From positions 20,594 to 41,609 of the forward strand of contig DPRS01000055.1 of assembly GCA_003537575.1 (NCBI GenBank): DNA of 21,016 bases, written 5' to 3'. Of the stretch, positions 7,809-14,684 are shown one piece after another. The first letter of the stretch is position 1. Each line of letters starts with the position of its first letter. The DNA is from Oxalobacteraceae bacterium. Lineage in GTDB: Bacteria > Pseudomonadota > Gammaproteobacteria > Burkholderiales > Burkholderiaceae_D. The position numbers were made by a program, and so were the translations under genes. The notes beneath the pieces were generated by a model. That model saw only the letters and a program-made list of their open reading frames with translations, made no database searches and had not been told where the DNA came from.

Positions 7809-8312
7809 ATGACCGCATCCGCCAGCCACTTTCTTGACCGTGCCGCCGCCCAGGCTGCCATCCAGTACAGCCTGCCGACCATTACCGCGTCCATGAAGGA
7901 CAGGAGCGTCGGCGAAAGCGGCTTTCTCTACATCGTCGTCATGGATCCCGGGCGGCCGCCGTATCTGTCCAGCTTTGAAGAAGCAATACTCCATGAGCAT
8001 GCCATTGGTGAGCGCGAGCGCTGGGACGCCGACTATGCCGCCTTCGCCCGCGCCAAGGCGCATGTCGCCTGGAAGACCGGGATGAGCAGTCACGCGGTGC
8101 AGGAACTGTATCCGCATCTGCTGAACGGCGGCGACACGCTGTTGTGGGGCAGTATCGCCCTGGATGGCATCGTGGTAGGCGTGAGCGGCGCCCACCCGTG
8201 GTTCGACGAAGCCATTGCCGGCATGGTCGCGATGTGGCTGCGGGCACTGGCCAAGGCACATGCCCATGCTGCACGTCGCGATGCCCTTTTCCTGCCCGCG
8301 GAAAAATCCTGA
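7809..8312 (+). CDS. Small GlcG/HbpS-like domain protein, function unknown
   Basis: A 167-residue protein without signal peptide or membrane segment. I did not recognise it at once, but the pattern resembles the GlcG/HbpS (haem-degrading, PF03928) fold: a strand IVVMDPG after the first helix, a helix with ARAKAHVAWKTG, then LLWGSIALDGIVVGVSGAHP followed by FDEAIAGMVAMWL. GlcG proteins show the same order of KA-rich helix, Gly-Gly strand, DGxxVGxxGVSG and DExxA. GGAG lies six bases before the ATG. The same frame stays open far upstream through the GT2 gene, but that part is a shadow; only the region from 7809 is real. It is the last gene of the plus-strand run. Its role in sugar metabolism is unknown; the fold call is moderate. 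Confidence 0.7.
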   Translation: MTASASHFLDRAAAQAAIQYSLPTITASMKDRSVGESGFLYIVVMDPGRPPYLSSFEEAILHEHAIGERERWDADYAAFARAKAHVAWKTGMSSHAVQELYPHLLNGGDTLLWGSIALDGIVVGVSGAHPWFDEAIAGMVAMWLRALAKAHAHAARRDALFLPAEKS

Positions 8313-8411
8313 TCGATGCATGGATAACGCGAACGCTGCCGTCTGTCGGCATTACCGCGATGTTTGCGCGACTTGCGTGCTCAGGATTTGACGCCGGCTT
8401 ATCCGTTGCTT

Positions 8412-8957
8412 TTATTCGCCGCTTGATTGCAGAATCCGCTCAACGGCGCCGCCGAGATCTGCGCAAATTACCGTGCCAGGCGGCAGCCCGCCCTTGATGC
8501 GGGTAGCCTCTCCCTTTCCGGTCAATACCAGATAAGGAACACAGCCTTCGGCCACAGCAGCTTGCAAATCTCGCAGCGAATCGCCCACCGCCGGTATGCC
8601 ATTCAAGCGGATGCCGTAGCATTGCGCGATTGTCTGGAACATTCCAGGCCGCGGCTTGCGACACTGGCAATTGTCCTGGGGCGCATGTGGGCAAAACAGG
8701 ATCTTTTCGATATGGGCGCCGGCAGATGCCGCCATGGCATGCAGTTTCGTATGGATAGCGGTAAGCGCAGCATGATCGAACAGTCCGCGCGCCAGGCCGG
8801 ACTGGTTGCTTGCCACCACCACCTCGTAGCCGGCACTGTTCAGGCGCGCAATGGCTTCCAGCGATCCCGGAATGGGATTCCATTCTTCCGGCGACTTGAT
8901 GAAGGCATCCGAATCTTGATTGATGACGCCGTCACGATCCAGGATAACCAGTCTCAT
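8412..8957 (-). CDS. gmhB: D-glycero-beta-D-manno-heptose 1,7-bisphosphate 7-phosphatase
   Basis: Removes the 7-phosphate from heptose 1,7-bisphosphate between the two HldE reactions in ADP-heptose synthesis. It is a HAD subfamily IIIA enzyme of 181 residues. The nucleophile motif is LDRDGVIN (Asp7 and Asp9), motif II is SNQSG (from residue 50), and GDSLRD carries the late acidic residues. The zinc loop is the short form, CPH then CQCRKP with five residues between His91 and Cys97. AGGA lies ten bases before ATG 8957, which I prefer; ATG 8981 in the same frame would add eight residues. It follows hldE by 2 to 26 bases depending on start and ends the heptose operon. A second, longer-loop relative lies at 14088-14684. 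Confidence 0.92.
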   Translation of the reverse strand: MRLVILDRDGVINQDSDAFIKSPEEWNPIPGSLEAIARLNSAGYEVVVASNQSGLARGLFDHAALTAIHTKLHAMAASAGAHIEKILFCPHAPQDNCQCRKPRPGMFQTIAQCYGIRLNGIPAVGDSLRDLQAAVAEGCVPYLVLTGKGEATRIKGGLPPGTVICADLGGAVERILQSSGE

Positions 8958-8983
8958 CGCGCTCGATTCCTGCGCCGCCATTT

Positions 8984-10471
8984 TTATTGATACCCGGCGG
9001 CGCTCATGGGCGACCGCTGGCCATTTTGCAGCAGGGTCGCATGCTCGATGAGCTGGGTGGTTGAATAGCCTTCATGAAAATCCAGCGCAACGACCGTTCC
9101 GCCGTTCGATTGCACGGTGTCGTAACCGATGATTTGCTCGACCGAATAGTCGCCACCCTTGACCAGGACATGCGGCAAGACATTGCGGATGAGCCGCTCC
9201 GGCGTATCCTCGGAAAACTTGACGACCCAATCGACGCACTTCATGCCCGCCAGTAGATGCATGCGGTCTTCGCAGCGGTTGACCGGGCGGCTTGGTCCTT
9301 TCAGGCGGGCCACCGAATCGTCGTCATTGATCGCCACCACCAGCACATCGCCCAGGCGCTTGGCGGCTTCCAGGTAGCGCAGGTGGCCGACATGCAGCAG
9401 ATCGAAGCAGCCATTGGTAAAAACGATGCGCTTGCCGCTGACCTTGGCGCGGCATACGCGCATGAGCAATTCATCCTCGCTCAGCACCGAGGCTGCGCAG
9501 CCATCGGCGGAATGCACCGCTAGCGCCAGCTCTGCCGACGTCACCGTGGCGGTGCCGAACTTGCCGACCACGATACCTGCCGCCAGGTTACCAAGCATGC
9601 AGGCGGAAACGAGATCCTTGCCGGTTGCCAGCGCTGCGCCTACTGTAGCGATCACGGTATCGCCGGCGCCGGTGACGTCGAACACCTCGCGCGCCTGCGC
9701 CGGCAAATGCATCGGCGCCATGTCCGGCAGCAGGAGCGTCATGCCCTGCTCGCCGCGCGTTACCAGCAAGGCGCGCAAGCCCAGTTCGGCGCGCAGCGCC
9801 GCGCCCTTGCGCACCAGTTCATTTTCATCGGCGCAGCGTCCGGCCACAGCCTCGAATTCGCCCATATTCGGCGTAATCATGGTGGCGCCGGCATAACAGC
9901 GATAATCGGTTCCCTTCGGATCGACCAGGACCGGCTTGCCGGCGCAACGCGCGGCTTCGATCAGCTCGCTAGCCATGCTCAGGGTGCCTTTGCCGTAATC
10001 GGACAGGATGACGGCGTCGGCGGCGTCCAGCGCCTGGCGAAATCGCGCCAGCAAAGCTGCCCTGTCGCGTTTGTCGGAAGCCAGGGGCGAATTCTCGAAA
10101 TCAAGACGTATCAGCTGCTGATTGCGCGAAACGATGCGCAGTTTGGTAATCGTCGGACTGGCGGGGGAAGCCACGAAATCTGTCAACACACCTTGCTTGA
10201 CCGTCAGGCTCTCCAGCAAGCTTGCCTGCTCATCGCAGCCGACCACGCCAAGCAGGGTGACCCGGGCGCCAAGACTGGCGACATTGACCGCCACGTTGGC
10301 CGCGCCGCCGGGACGCAAGTCGTCGCGATCGATATTCACGACCGGGACAGGTGCTTCAGGGGAGATGCGGGCGGTGCCGCCGAACCAGTAGCGGTCCAGC
10401 ATCACATCGCCGACCACCAGCACGCGCCCGTGATGCAAGCCCAGTGCAGCGCTCATGTCCTGCACTGCCAT
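8984..10471 (-). CDS. hldE: Bifunctional heptose 7-phosphate kinase / heptose 1-phosphate adenylyltransferase
   Basis: Catalyses two steps of ADP-L-glycero-beta-D-manno-heptose synthesis: ATP phosphorylation of heptose 7-phosphate at C1, then, after GmhB, adenylylation. The N-terminal PfkB-type kinase covers about residues 1-325, with GGAANVAVN (56-64) and DVTGAGD (265-271; Asp271 is the probable base). The C-terminal nucleotidyltransferase covers about 345-480, with FTNGCFDLLHVGH (351-363; the HxGH motif). At 495 residues it is a full-length fusion, slightly longer than the E. coli protein (477). A GGAAGG-rich site precedes the ATG. It begins 12 bases after gmhA ends and stops just before gmhB, so the three form an operon. 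Confidence 0.97.
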   Translation of the reverse strand: MAVQDMSAALGLHHGRVLVVGDVMLDRYWFGGTARISPEAPVPVVNIDRDDLRPGGAANVAVNVASLGARVTLLGVVGCDEQASLLESLTVKQGVLTDFVASPASPTITKLRIVSRNQQLIRLDFENSPLASDKRDRAALLARFRQALDAADAVILSDYGKGTLSMASELIEAARCAGKPVLVDPKGTDYRCYAGATMITPNMGEFEAVAGRCADENELVRKGAALRAELGLRALLVTRGEQGMTLLLPDMAPMHLPAQAREVFDVTGAGDTVIATVGAALATGKDLVSACMLGNLAAGIVVGKFGTATVTSAELALAVHSADGCAASVLSEDELLMRVCRAKVSGKRIVFTNGCFDLLHVGHLRYLEAAKRLGDVLVVAINDDDSVARLKGPSRPVNRCEDRMHLLAGMKCVDWVVKFSEDTPERLIRNVLPHVLVKGGDYSVEQIIGYDTVQSNGGTVVALDFHEGYSTTQLIEHATLLQNGQRSPMSAAGYQ

Positions 10472-10483
10472 GCCGCCCCCTTC

Positions 10484-11065
10484 CTATGCCAGTTCGAGCT
10501 TGAGCTCGACGAGCTCGACCAGGATATGCAGTACCTTGATGTGCAACTCCTGCACCCTGTCGGAGAACTTGCCGACCGGCGTACAGATGCAGATATCTGC
10601 CAGCTGGGTCAGGCTGCTCTCGGGCCGGCCCGTCAAGCCGATCACGGTAACGCCATGATCCTTCGCGCTGACGGCGGCATTCAGAATCGACGGGCTGGCG
10701 CCGCTCGTGCTGATGGCAAGCAGGCAATCATCCTTCCTGCCATGCGCCTCGACGAATCGGGAGAAAACGAATTCATAGCCGAAATCGTTGGCGACGCATG
10801 TCATGTGCGCCGGATCGCTGATGGGAATGGCGCCAAGTGCCTTGCGATTGTTGCGGTACCGGCCTGACAGCTCTTCGGCAAAATGGATCGCATCGCACAT
10901 CGAGCCGCCATTCCCGCATGACATGACTTTGCCGCCGACACGCAGCGAAGCCGACAATACGTCGGCAGCATGATCGATGTCTCGCAGCGCTCTGTCGTTG
11001 GCCAGCAGGTTTTCCAGTGCCGCCTGCGCTTCCTTCAGGGAGTTTCTGACCACGTCGACCGTCAT
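10484..11065 (-). CDS. gmhA: Sedoheptulose 7-phosphate isomerase
   Basis: First committed step to ADP-heptose: converts D-sedoheptulose 7-phosphate to D-glycero-D-manno-heptose 7-phosphate in the cytoplasm, as a homotetramer. This is a SIS-domain protein of 193 residues, almost exactly the E. coli length (192). SCGNGGS (49-55) and STSG (119-122) bind the phosphate; HFAEELSGRY (61-70) holds catalytic Glu65; HIKVLH (175-180) holds His180, at the same number as in E. coli. GAGGG lies six bases ahead of the ATG. It is followed directly by hldE and gmhB. The remaining enzyme of the pathway, the epimerase hldD, is not in this window. Confidence 0.96.
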   Translation of the reverse strand: MTVDVVRNSLKEAQAALENLLANDRALRDIDHAADVLSASLRVGGKVMSCGNGGSMCDAIHFAEELSGRYRNNRKALGAIPISDPAHMTCVANDFGYEFVFSRFVEAHGRKDDCLLAISTSGASPSILNAAVSAKDHGVTVIGLTGRPESSLTQLADICICTPVGKFSDRVQELHIKVLHILVELVELKLELA

Positions 11066-11113
11066 AAGGCGCCCTCGTTTTCTGGTGTTGTCATTCGACC
11101 GCCGTCGATTCGC

Positions 11114-11602
11114 TTACATGCGTTCGATCACGCCATTGCTGATGCGGACGCGATCGCCGATGCGCAGGCTCGGCACCGATTCCTGCAATAGCGTTTGTGC
11201 CGTGCCATCGTCCATGTGCAAGGTGATGCGATACACCTGGGCGGATTGCGGCTTGTTTCTGTTTTCGATGGCATGGCCTGCCAGGGCGCCGCCCGCGGCT
11301 CCGACCACCGTCGCGGCGGTCCTGCCCGAGCCTTGTCCGACCTGATTGCCGAGCACCCCGCCGACCACAGCGCCAGCTATCGTGCCGATGCCGATGCCAC
11401 GCGCGCTTTCGCGCGGCACCAGGTCAATCGCCTGCACTACCCCGAAGCCGGAAACGAGGCTGGGAGATTCGCTTGCAGATGGATAGCCGGAGGCACCGGG
11501 ATAGGTTGAAGTGCGCGGGTAAGGTGACGAGCTGGTTCCACACGCGACCAGCAGCGTCAGGAGGATGCTGCTGAAAATCGCCGTCAATTTTCTGACAAAC
11601 AT
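11114..11602 (-). CDS. Glycine-zipper outer-membrane lipoprotein (SlyB/PcP-like)
   Basis: A predicted lipoprotein of 162 residues. The signal peptide MFVRKLTAIFSSILLTLLVACG carries a lipobox (LVAC) with Cys21 as the lipidated residue. A Ser/Pro/Tyr-rich linker follows, then a Gly-Ala-rich glycine-zipper helix pair (about residues 68-112; GIGIGTIAGAVVGGVLGNQVG), as in SlyB and 17-kDa antigen proteins. The C-terminal part resembles the small beta domain of that family and ends in RIGDRVRISNG. I chose ATG 11602 because AGGAG lies six bases upstream; an ATG at 11662 would bury the signal peptide. It runs in the direction of gmhA with a 48-base gap and may be co-transcribed with it. Relatives are envelope-stress proteins; a specific role cannot be told. 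Confidence 0.85.
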   Translation of the reverse strand: MFVRKLTAIFSSILLTLLVACGTSSSPYPRTSTYPGASGYPSASESPSLVSGFGVVQAIDLVPRESARGIGIGTIAGAVVGGVLGNQVGQGSGRTAATVVGAAGGALAGHAIENRNKPQSAQVYRITLHMDDGTAQTLLQESVPSLRIGDRVRISNGVIERM

Positions 11603-11944
11603 TTTTATCTCCTGAATCATTATCGCAAGCATATGCAGCACTTCAGGCGACGCACTATTCATGCCAGAATTTCGTGAATAAGTGGCCTCCTGCCGCCGTT
11701 CCTGCGCCTATCCTCTTTGCCATGCAAGGAATTTTTACAGCAACGGGTATGAATTACCCACCCCTCGAAATAAACAGGCGTCTGCCTTTTTATATGAATT
11801 CGTTACGATTCATGCTTTACGTGTACATACGAACTCTCCATGAGCGAGATCTGATTTCCTGAGGTTAGCAAGAAACGCGCTTGGGTATAGCCTTTGCTTA
11901 ACCCCGATTCGTTCCTACCATGCGAAGCCTATCGCCATGCCACC
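11603..11944. other. Divergent intergenic region (342 bp) between lipoprotein and GT4 glycosyltransferase
   Basis: No credible gene; a 62-codon open frame at 11674-11862 has no ribosome site or family signal. The region should contain both divergent promoters. It is AT-rich for this window, especially 11775-11850. Visible structures are the lipoprotein ribosome site, a small dyad GGGTA/TACCC at 11745-11759 and a longer dyad at 11794-11813. I could not place a convincing -35/-10 pair. Confidence 0.5.
11794..11813. promoter_or_regulatory. Dyad in the AT-rich divergent promoter region
   Basis: ATGAAT(T)CG and CGATTCAT form an 8-bp dyad around TTA, with one extra T in the left arm. It sits midway between two divergent genes, a typical place for an operator. 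No regulator gene is in the window. Confidence 0.3.
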
Positions 11945-13234
11945 ATGAGAAACATAGCCATCATCAGCGAACATGCATCCCCACTGGCTCTGGTAGGCAG
12001 TGTCGATAGTGGCGGGCAAAACGTTTATGTGGCGCATATCGCCAGGCAACTGGCGGCGGCCGGCGTCAGGGTGGATATCTTTACCCGGCGCGACCGGCGC
12101 ACGCAGCCGCTTGTGGTGGAGTGGTTTCCCGGCGTGCGCGTGATCCATGTTCCGGCCGGCCCGGCCCGCTTCGTCGCCAAGGAATCCATGCTGCCGCACA
12201 TGGGAGAGTTCGCGCGCCGCATGATCGATTTCATCGGCACGCACGCTCTCACCTATGATCTGGTGCATGCGAATTTCTTCATGTCCGGCATGGTCGCTGC
12301 ACAACTCAAGCGACTTCTTGGGCTTCCTTTCGTGATTACCTTCCATGCGCTAGGACTGGTGCGGCGACAGTGCCAGGGACAGGCAGACGGCTTTCCCGAT
12401 CAGCGCTTCGCCATCGAGGCGCAACTCATGCGCGAAGCCGACCGCATCATTGCCGAGTGCCCGCAGGACAAGGAAGACATGGAACGGCTGTACGACGCCG
12501 ACTGCGAACGCATCGACATCGTGCCTTGCGGCTTCGACCCGGAAGAGCTCTCGCCCGTCAGCGTCAATGCCCGGGCGGAGCTGGGGCTGGATGCCGATGA
12601 GTTCATCGTGCTGCAGCTAGGCCGGATGGTGCCGCGCAAGGGGGTCGACAACGTGGTGCGCGCGCTGGCAATGCTGAAAGCCGAACATGGGATTTGCGCC
12701 CGTCTGCTGGTCGTTGGCGGCAACACGGCCGAACCCGATCCTCAGGCCACTGCCGAAATAGGCAAACTGATGCAGCTGGCGCAAAAGCTGGGAGTGTCGA
12801 CGCAGGTCCAGTTTACCGGACAGAGGCCGCGTTCGGCTTTGCGCTATTTTTATAGCGCCGCCAATGTCTTCGTGACCACGCCATGGTATGAGCCCTTTGG
12901 CATCACGCCGATCGAAGCGATGGCATGCAGCACGCCTGTCATCGGTTCGGCAGTCGGCGGCATCAAGCATACCGTGGTGGATGGGGTCACCGGCTACCTG
13001 GTGCCGCCGAACCAGCCGCAGGCGCTGGCAGAACGCCTGGCCTGGCTGTGCCGCCATCCACGTCTTGCCCAGCGCCTGGGCTGGGCCGGCATGCGCCGCG
13101 CTTATCAACACTATACCTGGCGCCATGTCGCCGCGCAGCTGCAGCAGATTTATGAAGAGGCAGCAGATTCAGCCCCTAATTACCTTGTGCCGTCGCGCAT
13201 TGCCGACCATAACGCCATGCAAAATTCGCTGTAA
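11945..13234 (+). CDS. Family 4 glycosyltransferase (sucrose-phosphate-synthase/MshA-like)
   Basis: A GT-B fold retaining glycosyltransferase of 429 residues, predicted cytoplasmic. The N-terminal loop GSVDSGGQNVYV (18-29) is the donor/acceptor phosphate loop of the MshA and sucrose-phosphate-synthase branch. The C-terminal domain shows LGRMVPRKG (225-233) and EPFGITPIE (316-324), the E-x7-E motif of GT4, then the GGxxxxVxDGxTGYLVPP region (338-355). The start is uncertain: ATG 11945 gives the natural N-terminus MRNIAIISEH, but it has no ribosome site; a TTG at 11894 would add 17 residues with no better site. The SDR gene follows after 30 bases. It leads the second sugar cluster, opposite the heptose operon. 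The sugar cannot be deduced. Confidence 0.9.
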   Translation: MRNIAIISEHASPLALVGSVDSGGQNVYVAHIARQLAAAGVRVDIFTRRDRRTQPLVVEWFPGVRVIHVPAGPARFVAKESMLPHMGEFARRMIDFIGTHALTYDLVHANFFMSGMVAAQLKRLLGLPFVITFHALGLVRRQCQGQADGFPDQRFAIEAQLMREADRIIAECPQDKEDMERLYDADCERIDIVPCGFDPEELSPVSVNARAELGLDADEFIVLQLGRMVPRKGVDNVVRALAMLKAEHGICARLLVVGGNTAEPDPQATAEIGKLMQLAQKLGVSTQVQFTGQRPRSALRYFYSAANVFVTTPWYEPFGITPIEAMACSTPVIGSAVGGIKHTVVDGVTGYLVPPNQPQALAERLAWLCRHPRLAQRLGWAGMRRAYQHYTWRHVAAQLQQIYEEAADSAPNYLVPSRIADHNAMQNSL

Positions 13235-13253
13235 CCCGGTCAACAACCTATTC

Positions 13254-13259
13254 AGGAGG
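13254..13259 (+). promoter_or_regulatory. Strong ribosome binding site deciding a TTG start
   Basis: AGGAGG ends five bases before TTG 13265. There is no nearby in-frame ATG, and the reading frame that follows gives a normal SDR N-terminus, so the TTG is very likely the true start. Confidence 0.8.
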
Positions 13260-13264
13260 AGCGA

Positions 13265-14035
13265 TTGGATAACTTATCATCGTCCGTATCCGCGCAAGGC
13301 GCCACGCGCGGCACACCGCTTGCGGGCAAAAGCATCCTCGTCACCGGCGGTGGCAGCGGGCTGGGGGCCGCGCTGTGCCAGGTTCTGGCGGGCGCCGGCG
13401 CAGCCATTGTCGTCGGCGACATCCGCCGCGACAGCGCCGAAAGAATAGCCGGCCAGCTGCGTGAAGAAGGCGTGAAGGCGCATGCGCTGGCGTTCGATGT
13501 CGGCGAGCCGGAGGACGCCAGGATGGCCGTCGAGGCAGCCATCAGCGCCTGCGGGCGCCTTGACGTCCTCATCAACAATGCCGGCACCGACATCACCTGC
13601 GCCATCGACGAGCTGAATTACGGGGACTGGAACCGCGTCATCCATACCAACCTGTACGGGCCGTTCCTGATGTCGAAACATGCCGCCCGCCACATGCGCG
13701 AACAGAAAAGCGGCGCCATCATCAACATCGCCTCCACCGCGGCGCGGCGCGCCTGGCCGAATGCCTCGGCCTACCACGCCAGCAAGTGGGGCGTGCTGGG
13801 GCTGTCGCACGCCCTGCATGCGGAACTGCGGCAGCATAACATCAAGGTCACCGCGGTTATCGCCGGCGGCATGCGCACCCCCTTCCTGCTCGACCGCTTC
13901 CCGGACATCGACCTCTCCACTCTGCAGGATCCGCGCAACGTCGCCGAAGCCGTGCTATCGGTGCTGCAGATGCCGATCGAAACTGTGATCCCGGAAATCA
14001 TGGTGCTGCCGATGAAGGAATCGTCATGGCCATGA
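13265..14035 (+). CDS. Short-chain dehydrogenase/reductase (classical SDR)
   Basis: A 256-residue NAD(P)-dependent oxidoreductase with a Rossmann fold. Visible motifs are the nucleotide loop TGGGSGLG (27-34), NNAG (104-107) and the catalytic Ser157, Tyr170 and Lys174 (YHASK). The Asp in the GDIRR stretch at the end of the second strand (residue 52) suggests NAD(H) preference, though Arg residues follow it. About 20 N-terminal residues precede the fold. The substrate is not evident; between a GT4 and a heptose-phosphatase-like gene, oxidation or reduction of a sugar is the natural guess. It starts 30 bases after the GT4 and ends 52 bases before the HAD gene, in one apparent operon. Confidence 0.9.
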   Translation: MDNLSSSVSAQGATRGTPLAGKSILVTGGGSGLGAALCQVLAGAGAAIVVGDIRRDSAERIAGQLREEGVKAHALAFDVGEPEDARMAVEAAISACGRLDVLINNAGTDITCAIDELNYGDWNRVIHTNLYGPFLMSKHAARHMREQKSGAIINIASTAARRAWPNASAYHASKWGVLGLSHALHAELRQHNIKVTAVIAGGMRTPFLLDRFPDIDLSTLQDPRNVAEAVLSVLQMPIETVIPEIMVLPMKESSWP

Positions 14036-14087
14036 CCAGTCACATTCTCATCCGCAGCGCGGGATAGCCGGTAGCGCCGGACCAGCC

Positions 14088-14684
14088 ATGCGAGCGGCTT
14101 TCATCGACAAGGATGGCACGCTGATCGACAACGTGCCCTACAACACCGACCCGGCGCGGGTGCGCCTGAGCAGCGGCGCGGTCGCAGGACTGCGCCTGCT
14201 GCGGCAGCAAGGCTTCCGGCTTTTCATCGTCACCAACCAGCCTGGCGTGGCGCGCGGCCACTTTCCCGAATCGGCACTGCGACCGCTGTTTGCGCACCTC
14301 CAGCGCGTGCTGGCATGCCAGGATGTCGCGCCCGACGGCTTTTATTATTGCCCGCACAGTCCGGATGGCACGGTGCCGCGATACGCTTTCGATTGCGACT
14401 GCAGAAAGCCGCGAGCCGGCATGCTGCTGCGCGCGGCCAGCGAGCATGGCATAGACTTGCCGGCTTCCTGGATGATCGGCGATATCCTCAACGATGTCGA
14501 ATGCGGCCGGCGTGCCGGCTGCCGCACGGTTCTGATCGACAATGGCAATGAAACGGAGTGGCAATGGTCGCCCCTGCGCAGGCCGCACCTGGTAGCGCCC
14601 GACCTGCATGCCGCCGCCGCCATGATCTGCCGCTGCGACACCGCCCAGTCACCGTTGACGGCGCATAGCGACACGGCATCATGA
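14088..14684 (+). CDS. Second GmhB-like HAD-IIIA phosphatase
   Basis: A HAD phosphatase of 198 residues, predicted to dephosphorylate a sugar bisphosphate, probably heptose 1,7-bisphosphate or a close relative. Motif I is FIDKDGT (Asp7, Asp9), motif II VTNQPG (48-53), motif III CRKP (Lys107), motif IV GDILND (131-136). The zinc loop is the long form, CPH (88-90) with twelve residues to CDC (103-105), the spacing of E. coli GmhB and unlike the five-residue loop of the gmhB in the heptose operon. About 35 extra residues at the C-terminus match no domain. Its last bases overlap the GT9 gene (ATGA), implying coupled translation. It could be the phosphatase for a distinct heptose anomer; the gene symbol is withheld because two candidates exist here. 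Confidence 0.88.
   Translation: MRAAFIDKDGTLIDNVPYNTDPARVRLSSGAVAGLRLLRQQGFRLFIVTNQPGVARGHFPESALRPLFAHLQRVLACQDVAPDGFYYCPHSPDGTVPRYAFDCDCRKPRAGMLLRAASEHGIDLPASWMIGDILNDVECGRRAGCRTVLIDNGNETEWQWSPLRRPHLVAPDLHAAAAMICRCDTAQSPLTAHSDTAS

Noticed and set aside
8313..8411. Possible terminator between convergent GlcG-like and gmhB genes
   Set aside because: Only a 5-bp hairpin (8337-8351) with no T-run; not enough to call.
9707..10867. 386-codon plus-strand open frame
   Set aside because: It lies antisense to hldE and gmhA, which have complete motifs; long antisense frames are normal in GC-rich DNA and this one shows no family signal.
11652..11666. Possible second sigma-54 site (TGGCAT-N5-GTGC, minus strand) before the lipoprotein
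   Set aside because: Two core mismatches; the GG and GC pairs are present but the match is weak enough to be chance.
11674..11862. 62-codon plus-strand open frame in the intergenic region
   Set aside because: No ribosome site, unusual composition and no conserved pattern.
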